A DNA stretch of 37,367 bases from Alphaproteobacteria bacterium (GTDB taxonomy: Bacteria > Pseudomonadota > Alphaproteobacteria > Rs-D84): contig JAGCOU010000025.1 of the NCBI GenBank assembly GCA_017642565.1, forward strand, positions 1 through 37,367. Reading direction: 5' to 3'. The stretch's first letter is position 1. Every line of letters starts with the position of its first letter. Shown here piece by piece: positions 23,761 through 32,803 of the stretch. The notes beneath the pieces were generated by a model that was not told the origin of the DNA, did no database searches, and was given only the letters and a program-made list of their open reading frames with translations. Both the position numbers and the translations under genes were made by a program.

Positions 23761-26172
23761 TTACCCTTGTTTTTTAAGATATTCTTCCACAAAATTATTT
23801 CCAAAAGATTTATATAAATCTTCCGCTAGTAACACAGAAGAACGCCCAGATTCAAATAATTTCAACATATTTCCAAGCCCACCCAATTCAGTATTTAAAA
23901 TAACAGATTCATTGTTCACAGGTCTAGATAATAATACAGCACGTTTTAAATTTGGATAAGCTTGTCCTTTGATAAATGCCATTTCTAATGGATTAAGATT
24001 CCATTTTTCATAATCAGTCACATCAGCCGCAGGATTACGGAAGAATAATACTGTTTGAGCCTGACCACGAACCACATCACCTATGCCAAGTTTATCAAGA
24101 ACATTAGCGCGTTGAAACGCCACCATATAAGCCTGACGATTTTTACGACCTTCTTGGAGACCTGCTATAAAATTATCACGGAACATTTTATTTTCAAGCA
24201 TAGGTGCTGTTTCGTCAATCATAATAAGTGAAGGATTTCCGCCGGATACAGTGATTGTATTAATTCTGTGTAAAATATAAGATATAACCGCAGGAGCCAA
24301 TATTTCATCTTGTAAAATATCCGTAAAATCAAATGTAGTTAAACGAGAATTTAAATCCAAAGTATCATTGGTTTCATTAAATATATCACCATATTGAAGC
24401 GGGTCTATCCACTTTTTTAATTCTCCGCGCATTTTCCCAGAAGATGAAAAACAACTTTCATAAAGATTTTTTAATAATCTATCTTGTTCTCGTAAATAAT
24501 CAAAATTAACAGATACAGCTCTTGCTATTTCATCCATAGATTCTGTATCATTTTGTCCGCTAATCATACCAAACCATCTGCGTAAAAAAGCACGATTTGC
24601 GGCACTATCAGGAACTTTTAATGGGTTTAAATGTGTTAAAAATGTATCTTTGCTAGCATCTTTTTCTTTGCCATTCATAGTAACATATTTACCATCCACA
24701 GCCAAAGTAAATATCTCAGCCCCTCGGTTTCTATCAAAGAAAAATGCTTTAAGTTTTTTATGTCTCAAAGATTGTGCTATTAAAAACGAGAACAAAGTTG
24801 TTTTACCACCACCAGTTGGACCGATAGTCAAAGTATGTCCCACAGCAGCCGGTTTATCAGACACATGAAATTGAAATTGATATGGTGTTCCTTGGGCTGT
24901 TGGGAAAATAACAAGTGGACCTGGACCCCAATCACAATTTTCAATACCTGTTGGCATAGATGACAAAGGTATACTTGTTGCGGCTGTCTTGGATAACATT
25001 TTAAAACTTCTTGGGAATGTATCAAACCCAGGCAATTGTGCAAAGAAAGACACTTTTAATGCAAATCTTTCAACAACTGGCGCAACACCAAACGAAGCAC
25101 AAATTTTCTTAAATTCGTCAATTGATTGGTTTAATTCATCAACAGATTTACCAAATAATATAAACAAAGGATAATAATCAACCAAAGTTTGTGCACCTGT
25201 GACATTTTCATCCATAGACGAACGAGCCTCACTTAACTGTTCAAGTGTAGAATCTTCTGAATCATCAGTTATAGTTGATTTATGTTGCCGCATCAAAGCA
25301 TCTATATCATTTGCTGTTAAAATATGAATTCCATTCATACATATCATTTCACATTGAATTGTTGATACAGTATCAAAAAATTCTTCGTCCATATAATCTG
25401 GCGCAGCCTTAAAAGATAACATCGAAGCATAGTAAGTTTTATCACCACTACTATATTCAACTATGCCATCATCAGTAAATTCAACATTATCAACAGCAAC
25501 ATTTTGAAGTATATTATTATCACACCTCTGAATTATCGGCTTTGATACAGGCGATAAAATCCGGCCAAAAAATGTAGCCATATTTTCAAAATCATCATTT
25601 TTTAATAATTCTGGCTTATACGCTGATAATACAGATTCTATATAATTACAACATTGATCTAATTTTTCTCGATTATTTTGGCCTGTTACAGATACAACAA
25701 CATAATATTTATTGTTAAAAATCTTTAATCCTTGATTATCCCATTTATCATATATTTTCTGTAATGTAGGCTGATCAAATTCATAGTTTCTTTTTGCATC
25801 AACAAAATCACGCACAGTAAAAAACCTTAAATAAACACTTGGATCTTGGATTTGATTAAATAATTGTGCACGCAAATCTAGAAATTTATCACGATTTCTA
25901 TCATCCATCATACTGGTTTGCATACCGTTAATTTTATAAACACGAACCAAAGATCCATCTACCATAGATAAAGAATTATCATTATAAACCCTGTTAAATG
26001 GTAAAAAATCAGAATATTTTACATATCCAAACGCAGGAAAAATCTTCTTAGTTAAAACAGGAATATACATCAAAAGAACCAAAAACACCAAAATAACTGA
26101 CATCGCTATCGTTATAAAAACTAATACCGTAGATTCACTATTTCCTGCAAAATAATTAAATATCTGTTCCAT
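23761..26172 (-). CDS. virB4: Type IV secretion system ATPase VirB4
   Basis: An 803-residue ATPase that energises assembly of the type IV secretion channel and pilus. An N-terminal hydrophobic segment (about 15-40) should anchor it to the inner membrane. The CagE/TrbE/VirB N-terminal domain covers about 70-390. The ATPase domain has Walker A GPTGGGKTTL (451-460), Walker B LIMIDE (649-654), and the later GLQEGRKNRQAYMVAFQRA block, close to the conserved VirB4 motif. Length is in the usual range. It lies 2 nt after virB3, the standard VirB3-VirB4 order. Confidence 0.93.
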   Translation of the reverse strand: MEQIFNYFAGNSESTVLVFITIAMSVILVFLVLLMYIPVLTKKIFPAFGYVKYSDFLPFNRVYNDNSLSMVDGSLVRVYKINGMQTSMMDDRNRDKFLDLRAQLFNQIQDPSVYLRFFTVRDFVDAKRNYEFDQPTLQKIYDKWDNQGLKIFNNKYYVVVSVTGQNNREKLDQCCNYIESVLSAYKPELLKNDDFENMATFFGRILSPVSKPIIQRCDNNILQNVAVDNVEFTDDGIVEYSSGDKTYYASMLSFKAAPDYMDEEFFDTVSTIQCEMICMNGIHILTANDIDALMRQHKSTITDDSEDSTLEQLSEARSSMDENVTGAQTLVDYYPLFILFGKSVDELNQSIDEFKKICASFGVAPVVERFALKVSFFAQLPGFDTFPRSFKMLSKTAATSIPLSSMPTGIENCDWGPGPLVIFPTAQGTPYQFQFHVSDKPAAVGHTLTIGPTGGGKTTLFSFLIAQSLRHKKLKAFFFDRNRGAEIFTLAVDGKYVTMNGKEKDASKDTFLTHLNPLKVPDSAANRAFLRRWFGMISGQNDTESMDEIARAVSVNFDYLREQDRLLKNLYESCFSSSGKMRGELKKWIDPLQYGDIFNETNDTLDLNSRLTTFDFTDILQDEILAPAVISYILHRINTITVSGGNPSLIMIDETAPMLENKMFRDNFIAGLQEGRKNRQAYMVAFQRANVLDKLGIGDVVRGQAQTVLFFRNPAADVTDYEKWNLNPLEMAFIKGQAYPNLKRAVLLSRPVNNESVILNTELGGLGNMLKLFESGRSSVLLAEDLYKSFGNNFVEEYLKKQG

Positions 26173-26174
26173 TT

Positions 26175-26474
26175 TTATACAACCAGCCTTTTTGGTATTC
26201 TATTTTTGAATATTTTTAATGTAGCAAATATAATTTGAGCTATTTGAGAGTCTTTTTTTGAAAAAAACGCTAAAATAGCATGACAAATTGACAAAAGTCC
26301 TAAAAAAACCAGGGGTAATATAGCCGGTATTTCATGTGGTGGAATAATTAAAAACACCACTATAAAAATAACAAATCCAAAAAACCATACAACAAAGTTT
26401 ATCAACGCAAGCGTGTACGGTACATAGAATATACGTGGCGGATTTGCCAAAGCTTTTAGAACTTTTTCCCTCAA
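26175..26474 (-). CDS. virB3: Type IV secretion system protein VirB3
   Basis: A 99-residue inner-membrane protein with a VirB3-type LANPPRIFYVPY opening followed by two hydrophobic segments (about 22-45 and 48-70) and a basic C-terminal tail. The start is a TTG at 26474, with AGGAGAG 6 bp upstream; there is no alternative ATG that keeps the conserved N-terminus. It is the first gene of the virB3-virB4-HExxH unit. virB6, virB8-virB11 and virD4 are not in the window, so the system is split across loci, as in Rickettsiales. Confidence 0.85.
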   Translation of the reverse strand: MREKVLKALANPPRIFYVPYTLALINFVVWFFGFVIFIVVFLIIPPHEIPAILPLVFLGLLSICHAILAFFSKKDSQIAQIIFATLKIFKNRIPKRLVV

Positions 26475-26495
26475 ATTTACTCTCCTGATAACTTT

Positions 26496-26524
26496 ATTAT
26501 AACAATTTCAACTTTTTTCAACAA
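26496..26524 (-). promoter_or_regulatory. Promoter of the virB3-virB4 operon
   Basis: TTGTTG (26519-26524) and TATAAT (26496-26501) on the minus strand with a 17-bp spacer. ACTTGTTGAAAAAA (26513-26526) is identical to the promoter at 1011-1024 of the secreted cysteine-rich gene. Confidence 0.7.
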
Positions 26525-26526
26525 GT

Positions 26527-26733
26527 ATAAAATACAAATATTAAAAATTGTTTAAAATATGAAAAAATCGCTTTTTTTCAACATGTTTATATCATGAGAT
26601 TTTTTTAAACAATTTTTAATTTTATCCCAGAAAATAAGGATTTTTTTGTTGAAAAACAGTTTAAAAAAAGTCAACTATTTTAATTAATAAAACAAACAGG
26701 TATAATAAAAATAACAATAAAATATAATAAATA
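26527..26733. other. AT-rich intergenic stretch with a 16-bp inverted repeat
   Basis: No gene was seen. TAAAAATTGTTTAAAA (26542-26557) and TTTTAAACAATTTTTA (26603-26618) are perfect inverted repeats 45 bp apart. A further TTTTTTTCAACATG (about 26572-26585) partly copies the virB3 -35 region, and TTGTTGAAAAA recurs in the other direction near 26647-26657. This may be an operator region for the divergent virB3 and bL36 units. Confidence 0.45.
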
Positions 26734-26734
26734 T

Positions 26735-26762
26735 TTGATTTTTTAGAAATCTGGTTTATAAT
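26735..26762 (+). promoter_or_regulatory. Promoter of the bL36 gene
   Basis: TTGATT (26735-26740) and TATAAT (26757-26762) with a 16-bp spacer. The start would fall about 17 bp before the ATG at 26786. Confidence 0.6.
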
Positions 26763-26785
26763 CATGCGGTAAAAAGGATTTTGAC

Positions 26786-26920
26786 ATGAAATTTTTAAGT
26801 TCTTTAAAGGCTTGGAAAAAACGCGGCAACATTAAACAAATTCGCCGTGGTAAACAAGTTATATTAATTGACCCTTCTAACCCAAAATTAAAGGCTAAAC
26901 AGGGTTTTAAGAAAAAATAA
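26786..26920 (+). CDS. rpmJ: Ribosomal protein bL36, zinc-free type
   Basis: A 44-residue protein of the large ribosomal subunit: MKFLSSLKAW, KQIRRGKQVILI and NPKLKAKQGFKK match the bL36 pattern (MKVxSSLKxxK, RRxGxxxVI, NPxxKxRQG). It has no cysteines, so it is the C-minus (YkgO-type) paralogue that does not bind zinc. This is the usual form in Alphaproteobacteria. A GGATTTTGAC spacer follows the AAAAGG ribosome site. It is transcribed alone, divergent from virB3. Confidence 0.88.
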   Translation: MKFLSSLKAWKKRGNIKQIRRGKQVILIDPSNPKLKAKQGFKKK

Positions 26921-26944
26921 TATATCCTGTTGGATAGTATTTTT

Positions 26945-26972
26945 AATACCCAATAAAATGGGTATTTTTTTT
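26945..26972. terminator. Terminator of the bL36 gene
   Basis: AATACCCA (26945-26952) and TGGGTATT (26959-26966) form an 8-bp stem followed by TTTTTT. It lies against the stop codon of the convergent SufD-like gene and may serve both. Confidence 0.8.
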
Positions 26973-27669
26973 AATCTTCTTCTAAAAATGCTTTTTCGAG
27001 TAATTCTTTTATTTCTTTGGAAGATAAACCCGAAGTTTGTAAATAATAGATTTGATTATCATTTGGTTTATACAAAGAAGCACTATGGGCAGCATTTTTT
27101 GGAATTGAATTTATATACTGAGTCGGTTTAATAGTTATTTTTGAATTATTATCAGCCATCACAGTAAAAGATATATCTGAATCGCATTCGGGCATATTTT
27201 TATTTATTTTTGCGATACCTTCCATATAATTGATAGAATCTTTGTATGCAGCAACCTTTGTATGTATAAAAATACCGGTATTTTCATTAAAATGTTCACC
27301 AAAAAGCCGGATATTTAATTCCCGGTGATTTTTTATAATAATATTTCCATTAAATACACTATTTTTCCCGGCATTTTTAACAAAAATATTCAAAAAGGCC
27401 GGCTTTTTATTAAAAGTTTTAAAAGTCATAAATACTGGCAAATTATCAATATTTATATTTATATTTAAGTCGATATTACCGGCTATTTCACCAAAATATA
27501 TAATATGAACCGGTAATTTAGATTTTTTATTTATTAAAATAAGATTTTTTTCCCGGCTATATTCAGGGTTTTTATAATCAGATAACTCAGGACAAAAGAC
27601 ACCATCGCGGAAAACCAAAGTTTCTGCGGGAAATGTTTTTATATTGAATTCTTGCCAAAGGTATGACAT
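26971..27669 (-). CDS. Half-length SufD-like Fe-S assembly protein
   Basis: A 232-residue protein. Its C-terminal part, KNAAHSASLYKPNDNQIYYLQTSGLSSKEIKELLEKAFL, matches the end of SufB/SufD scaffold proteins, including the His in the NAAHSAS region and the YLxSRGLS-like element. The middle is a beta-helix-like run of NI, FNGNIIIKN and the like. Typical SufD is over 400 residues; here the N-terminal half is missing. No sufB, sufC, sufS or sufE lies nearby. It may be a diverged SufD partner or a degenerate copy. The gene holds eight CCGG sites in 280 bp, unlike its neighbours. Confidence 0.6.
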   Translation of the reverse strand: MSYLWQEFNIKTFPAETLVFRDGVFCPELSDYKNPEYSREKNLILINKKSKLPVHIIYFGEIAGNIDLNININIDNLPVFMTFKTFNKKPAFLNIFVKNAGKNSVFNGNIIIKNHRELNIRLFGEHFNENTGIFIHTKVAAYKDSINYMEGIAKINKNMPECDSDISFTVMADNNSKITIKPTQYINSIPKNAAHSASLYKPNDNQIYYLQTSGLSSKEIKELLEKAFLEED

Positions 27670-27739
27670 ATTATAAACCTGTAATAATAAGTATAATAAA
27701 TAAAAAATAAATAAAAAACAACTTAATTGGTGAAAAAAT

Positions 27740-28819
27740 ATGGGATTTAATTGTGGTATCGTAGGACTTCCAAATGTTGGAAAATCTACATTGTTTAATG
27801 CATTAACTCAAAGCGCGGCTGCAGATGCGCAAAATTATCCATTTTGTACCATAGAACCAAATACCGGTCGTGTTGTGGTTCCAGACGCTACATTACATAA
27901 TTTGGCGCGTGTTGCAGGGGCAGAAAGAATTATACCTACACAACTTGAAATTGTTGATATAGCAGGTCTAGTCAAAGGTGCATCTGCTGGCGAAGGTCTA
28001 GGAAATAAATTTTTATCAAATATTCTTGAAACAGACGCGATTATTCATGTGGTAAGATGTTTTGAAAATGATGATATAGTTCATGTTAATGGAAAAATAG
28101 ATCCTTTGGCAGATATTGAAACTATTGAAACAGAATTAATGTTGGCAGACATAGAAAGCCTTGATAATCAAATCAAAAAACTTGAAAAGAAAGTTCATGG
28201 CCAAGATAAAAACGCTGCAAAATTACTCGCAGACGCAAAAGTTATAAAATCTGGACTTGAAAATTCGATACCTGCGCGTCAACAAGAAACAGATGCATCA
28301 CCTTTTAATTTATTAACAAAAAAGCCGGTAATTTATGTTTGTAATGTAGAAGAAAATGCTGCTGCAAAAGGAAATAAATATTCCGATACAGTGCGTGAAA
28401 AATTTTCTGACAAAGCACCAGTATTGATAATATCTTCAAAAATAGAAATGGAAATCGCACAAATTGTTGATATAGATGAACGAAAGATGTTTCTTGATGA
28501 ACTGGGATTAAATGAATCTGGTCTAGACCAAGTAATACACACCGGTTATGATACACTTGGGTTACAGACCTTTTACACAGTTGGACCCAAAGAAGCACAT
28601 GCTTGGACTATTAACAAAGGTATGACCGCACCCCAGGCTGCTGGAAAAATACACAGTGATTTTGAACGCGGATTTATACGAGCAGAGATAATTTCACCGG
28701 CTGATTATATTCAATATGGTGGTGAAGTTGCTGTCAAAGAAGCCGGTAAAATGCGACTTGTTGGCAAAGAATACATTATGCAAGAAGGTGATATTTGTCA
28801 TTTCTTATTTAATGTGTAA
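27740..28819 (+). CDS. ychF: Ribosome-binding ATPase/GTPase YchF
   Basis: A 359-residue member of the Obg-HflX P-loop superfamily that prefers ATP and binds the ribosome. G1 is GLPNVGKS (9-16), G3 is DIAGLVKGAS with EGLGNKFL, and the altered G4 lacks a strict NKxD (here CNVEEN), as known for YchF. A helical coiled-coil insert (about 130-200) and a C-terminal TGS domain (about 278-359) complete the normal length. GGTGA precedes the ATG by 6 bp. A TATAAT at 27692-27697 may be its -10, but no good -35 was found. Confidence 0.95.
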   Translation: MGFNCGIVGLPNVGKSTLFNALTQSAAADAQNYPFCTIEPNTGRVVVPDATLHNLARVAGAERIIPTQLEIVDIAGLVKGASAGEGLGNKFLSNILETDAIIHVVRCFENDDIVHVNGKIDPLADIETIETELMLADIESLDNQIKKLEKKVHGQDKNAAKLLADAKVIKSGLENSIPARQQETDASPFNLLTKKPVIYVCNVEENAAAKGNKYSDTVREKFSDKAPVLIISSKIEMEIAQIVDIDERKMFLDELGLNESGLDQVIHTGYDTLGLQTFYTVGPKEAHAWTINKGMTAPQAAGKIHSDFERGFIRAEIISPADYIQYGGEVAVKEAGKMRLVGKEYIMQEGDICHFLFNV

Positions 28820-28831
28820 AAAAATTAAGAA

Positions 28832-28857
28832 AATACCGGTAAACACCGGTATTTTTT
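28832..28857 (+). terminator. Terminator of ychF
   Basis: AATACCGGT (28832-28840) and ACCGGTATT (28845-28853) form a perfect 9-bp stem with a 4-nt loop, followed by TTTT. Confidence 0.85.
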
Positions 28858-28883
28858 ATATATTTTTATAAAAAAACAAAAAG

Positions 28884-28918
28884 CCGGCTTTTTTGAATAT
28901 TTTTATCAAAAAGGCCGG
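28884..28918 (-). terminator. Terminator of the mreC-dnaG operon
   Basis: CCGGCTTTTTTGA (28884-28896) pairs with TCAAAAAGGCCGG (28906-28918), 12 of 13 positions being standard pairs. Its place, 6 bp past the dnaG stop, fits a minus-strand terminator. A shorter palindrome AAAAGCCGGCTTTT overlaps at 28879-28892. Confidence 0.65.
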
Positions 28919-28924
28919 GAATTT

Positions 28925-30553
28925 TTATTTATCATTCATATCTAATAATAATTCAAGTTTAGTATTAGATTCTTCTATTTTTTTATTTATATCTTCCAGT
29001 ATTTCTTGGTTATATTTTTCCCCATTATCAAGAGATTTTTTTAATAATTCTTGTCTTTCTTGTTCAAGTTTATTTATATATCGTTGCAATTTTAGAGATA
29101 TAACGAATTTTTCGGCATTTTCTAGACTTAAATCAGTTTTATTTACTTCATCATCAAAAGATATATTTAACGAAGTTAAAAAATCTAGATATTTTTCAGT
29201 TATTTCTGGGTAAGTTTGAACAATTTGTTTAATAACATTCACGGTCATTTCATCAATATCTGGTAATTTAACCTCTGGTTTATATTCTTGTTTTTTCCAT
29301 TTATGCCATTGATTAAATTTGCGAGAATTATATTCTTCGTTTATTTCATTTTGGAAAATTTTATCAGTTATTTTTGACACACAATCTTTTAAATATTTTT
29401 CTGCACTTGTGCGTCCACCAGGCGTATTAACAAGATAATTTTTATTCACACTTTCCCATAAAAAATCTATCAAAGGTACAGCATTATCTATGATTTTTTT
29501 CATAGCAGCTACACCATGATTTTTTAATATTTCATCTGGGTCTTTGCCACCAGTAACAAAAGCAAATTTAACATCGCTGTTTTCACGCAAAAACGGTAAA
29601 ACCAGCGTGCACGCCCGTATAGCGGCTTTTTGACCTGCATTATCACCATCAAAACAAAATATAATATTACGATTAGATTTGCATAAAATAGCAATATGAT
29701 CTTCGGTTAATGCTGTGCCCAAAGGTGCAACAGTTTCAGGAAAACCATGGCATTGCATTTGAATAGCATCTATTTGGCCTTCGACAATAATACTGCGATT
29801 ATTTTTATGAATCGCGTCCCTGGCAAAATTAAATCCAAATATAGTTTGTTTTTTATGAAATAATTCAGTATCTGTGGTATTTATATATTTAGGTTCACTT
29901 CCATCCAAAGAGCGCCCAGAAAAAGCAACAATTTGATTATGTGCATTATAAATTGGGAACATTAATTTATCCCTGAAAAAATCATAAGGTCCATAATCAC
30001 CGATTCTAACAAGTCCTGTTGAAGTTAATTTATCAATTTTTATATTATTAAACCGTGCAGAAATAATATTGTTTTTTGGGGCGTATCCAATTCTATATTT
30101 TTTAATCATTTCGTCAGTAAAACCGCGTTTTTTAATATATTCAAGTGCGATTTTACCTGAATCTTGATATAATAAATCTTGGTATATTTGTGTGGCTTTT
30201 TCAGTGATTTGAATATAATTTTCTTCTGCTTCGATTTGCTCTTTAGATTTTTGTTTATATTCTGGCATTTTTATACCAGCCATATCCGCTAACTCTTTTA
30301 TAGCATCAACAAAATTTATATTTTGAGATTTCATAGTAAAAGAAATAATATCACCATGTTCACCACAACCAAAACAATGATAAAATCCTTTTTCTTCATT
30401 TACTGAAAAAGATGGAGTTTTTTCATTATGAAAAGGGCAACACCCCCAATAATTTTGACCTTTTTTTACAAGCGGTACACGGCGAGAAATAACATCTACC
30501 AAAGATAACCTTTGTCTTAATTCATCAGTAAAAGAGTTATCATATTTTGCCAA
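28925..30553 (-). CDS. dnaG: DNA primase
   Basis: A 542-residue primase that makes RNA primers at replication forks. The CHC2 zinc ribbon has Cys39, His42, Cys60 and Cys63 (CPFHNEKTPSFSV, YHCFGCG). The RNA polymerase core follows, with the toprim motifs IIVEGQIDAIQ and FCFDGDNAGQKAA. A helical C-terminal domain for DnaB binding ends with a coiled-coil (about 495-540). The start is a TTG at 30553, placed by AAGGCG 6 bp upstream; the next Met lies beyond the zinc ribbon, so TTG must be used. It begins 3 nt after topA. Partners usually next to dnaG (rpsU, rpoD) are not here. Confidence 0.93.
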   Translation of the reverse strand: MAKYDNSFTDELRQRLSLVDVISRRVPLVKKGQNYWGCCPFHNEKTPSFSVNEEKGFYHCFGCGEHGDIISFTMKSQNINFVDAIKELADMAGIKMPEYKQKSKEQIEAEENYIQITEKATQIYQDLLYQDSGKIALEYIKKRGFTDEMIKKYRIGYAPKNNIISARFNNIKIDKLTSTGLVRIGDYGPYDFFRDKLMFPIYNAHNQIVAFSGRSLDGSEPKYINTTDTELFHKKQTIFGFNFARDAIHKNNRSIIVEGQIDAIQMQCHGFPETVAPLGTALTEDHIAILCKSNRNIIFCFDGDNAGQKAAIRACTLVLPFLRENSDVKFAFVTGGKDPDEILKNHGVAAMKKIIDNAVPLIDFLWESVNKNYLVNTPGGRTSAEKYLKDCVSKITDKIFQNEINEEYNSRKFNQWHKWKKQEYKPEVKLPDIDEMTVNVIKQIVQTYPEITEKYLDFLTSLNISFDDEVNKTDLSLENAEKFVISLKLQRYINKLEQERQELLKKSLDNGEKYNQEILEDINKKIEESNTKLELLLDMNDK

Positions 30554-30556
30554 TCA

Positions 30557-32800
30557 TCACGCCTTTTTTTTGAAGAATTTTTTAGTTGGTTTTTTATTAT
30601 TAATTAAATCAATAGCTTCATTTAAATTAGGCTGTTCTTTGACAGAAATATTTACACGATTAGAAGAAATATATGGTCCATATCTCCCATCACTGTAATA
30701 ATAAATAGGTTTATCTGTATCAGGGTTTTTACCGAGTATTACTGGTTCAACCTTCTTTTTATCATTGTTTAATAAATCTTTAGCGATATCTAAATTTATT
30801 GTATCAACAGTATATTTTTTAGCAGATGCATTTTTTACACCATCAGTAACATAAGGTCCATATTTACCAATTTTAAAGAATATATTTTCACCAAGATCTT
30901 TTTCTTTGACCTCATCAGTTTTTTCTTGGTTTTCAGCCGTTTCTGTGGTGTTAGTTAATTTCATTGTATAATCACATTTTGGATAATTATTGCATCCAAC
31001 AAATGGTCCAAACTTAGATAATTTTATACCTAATTTTCCACCACACTTTGGACAGATATCATTTGATTCTTTAAATAAATGAAAATTCATAAATTCATTA
31101 ATTTTATCTATGATATCAGTAGTTTTTACCTTGGACGCTGAATCAATAGTATCTTTGGTTGGATTCCAAAATGCTTTGAGTGATGATAATTTATCGCGTG
31201 TTCCATTAGAAACATCATCTAATGTATCTTCGGTTTTTGCAGTAAAATTAACATCAACTAAATCTTTGAAATAATTAGATAAATAAGAAACAAGAACCCA
31301 TCCTGCTGTTGTTGGGTGAAAACGATGTTGTTTATCTTGTTCAACATATTGTCTATCAACTATTGTAGACATAATAGTTGCATAGGTTGAAGGACGCCCT
31401 ATACCGAGTTCTTCTAATTTTTTTACCAATGATGCTTCGGTAAATCTTGCAGGTGGTTGTGTAAAATGTTGTTCACTTTTCAAAGATTTTATAGTCACAC
31501 TATCGCCCATATTTAATACAGGCAATTTTACATCATTACTTTCTTTTTCATCATCCTCATCTTCGATATAAACTTTCATAAAACCATCAAAAATGCGTGT
31601 TGTACCAACACAATGGAACAAAGAATTTTTTATTTTAATATCAACAGATACAGAATCAAATTCTGCATTTGTCATTTGACAAGCAATAGTTCTTTTCCAA
31701 ATTAAATCGTATAATTTTGCTTCGTCTCCTGATAATTTTACTTCTTGGTCTAAAAAGTGTGTAGGACGGATTGCTTCGTGTGCCTCTTGGGCATTCTTAG
31801 ATTTTGTTATATAAATATTTGGTTGTTTTGGTAAGAATTTATCACCATATTCTTTTTCAATATATTCACGAATTTCATTTACCGCCTCGGCAGACAAATT
31901 TGTTGCGTCCGTTCTCATATATGTAATAAAACCTTGCTCATACAATTTTTGAGCGGTTGCCATAGTTCTTTTTGAAGAAAAATGAAGTTTACGCGCTGCT
32001 TCTTGTTGAAGTGTAGATGTTGTAAACGGTGCAGATGCGTGTCTTTGAACTTTTTTCTTTTCAATATTTGACACTTCGCCATTCACAGGTGTCGGTATGT
32101 TTGATAAAATTTCATCAACCATAGATTTGTTTTCTATGGTCATTTTTTCTATTTTTTTGCCATTATATTGGACCAGGTTCGCATAAAATTCTGCTTTGTT
32201 AAAATTGCAATTTGCAGCAACAGACCAATATTCTTTGGGTATAAATTTATCTATCTCTTTTTCGCGGTCAACAACCAATTTCACAGCAACACTTTGAACG
32301 CGTCCCGCAGATTTCCCAAGGTTTCTTTTCCAAAGCAGTGGTGAAATACCAAACCCAATCAAATAATCAAGAATTCGTCTAACAAGATACGCATCAACCA
32401 GATTATTATCAATTTGGCGCGGATTATTCAAAGCTTCGACAATAGCGTTTTTTGTAATTTCATGGAAAGCAACACGATATACATTTTTACCTTTTAAAAC
32501 ATTACGGGCTTTTAAAATATCATTTATATGCCATGCGATTGCTTCTCCTTCACGGTCAGGGTCGGATGCAAGATAGATATTATCAGCCTTTTTTAATTCA
32601 TCTATTATTAATTTTAATTGTTTTTCTTTGCCAGGCATAATTTGCCATTTTGGTTTAAAATCTTTTTCTGTATCAACACTGCCACTTTCTGGAACCAAAT
32701 CACGAACATGACCAACAGACGCGACAACACGCCATCCTTTGCCGAGGTATTTTTCAATAGTTTTTGCTTTTGACGGTGATTCTACGATTAATAAATTCAT
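30557..32800 (-). CDS. topA: DNA topoisomerase I
   Basis: Type IA topoisomerase of 747 residues that relaxes negative supercoils. The toprim domain carries IVESPSKAKTIEKYLG (5-20) and DPDREGE (80-86). The catalytic Tyr is Tyr294 in FITYMRTD. After the core, one four-cysteine zinc finger is visible (583, 586, 603, 609), followed by a Lys-rich tail with YGPYVT and YGPYIS repeats typical of the alphaproteobacterial form. It is shorter than E. coli TopA (865 residues) because the extra zinc ribbons are absent. It sits between rodA and dnaG with 3-nt gaps. Confidence 0.95.
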   Translation of the reverse strand: MNLLIVESPSKAKTIEKYLGKGWRVVASVGHVRDLVPESGSVDTEKDFKPKWQIMPGKEKQLKLIIDELKKADNIYLASDPDREGEAIAWHINDILKARNVLKGKNVYRVAFHEITKNAIVEALNNPRQIDNNLVDAYLVRRILDYLIGFGISPLLWKRNLGKSAGRVQSVAVKLVVDREKEIDKFIPKEYWSVAANCNFNKAEFYANLVQYNGKKIEKMTIENKSMVDEILSNIPTPVNGEVSNIEKKKVQRHASAPFTTSTLQQEAARKLHFSSKRTMATAQKLYEQGFITYMRTDATNLSAEAVNEIREYIEKEYGDKFLPKQPNIYITKSKNAQEAHEAIRPTHFLDQEVKLSGDEAKLYDLIWKRTIACQMTNAEFDSVSVDIKIKNSLFHCVGTTRIFDGFMKVYIEDEDDEKESNDVKLPVLNMGDSVTIKSLKSEQHFTQPPARFTEASLVKKLEELGIGRPSTYATIMSTIVDRQYVEQDKQHRFHPTTAGWVLVSYLSNYFKDLVDVNFTAKTEDTLDDVSNGTRDKLSSLKAFWNPTKDTIDSASKVKTTDIIDKINEFMNFHLFKESNDICPKCGGKLGIKLSKFGPFVGCNNYPKCDYTMKLTNTTETAENQEKTDEVKEKDLGENIFFKIGKYGPYVTDGVKNASAKKYTVDTINLDIAKDLLNNDKKKVEPVILGKNPDTDKPIYYYSDGRYGPYISSNRVNISVKEQPNLNEAIDLINNKKPTKKFFKKKA

Positions 32801-32803
32801 TTT

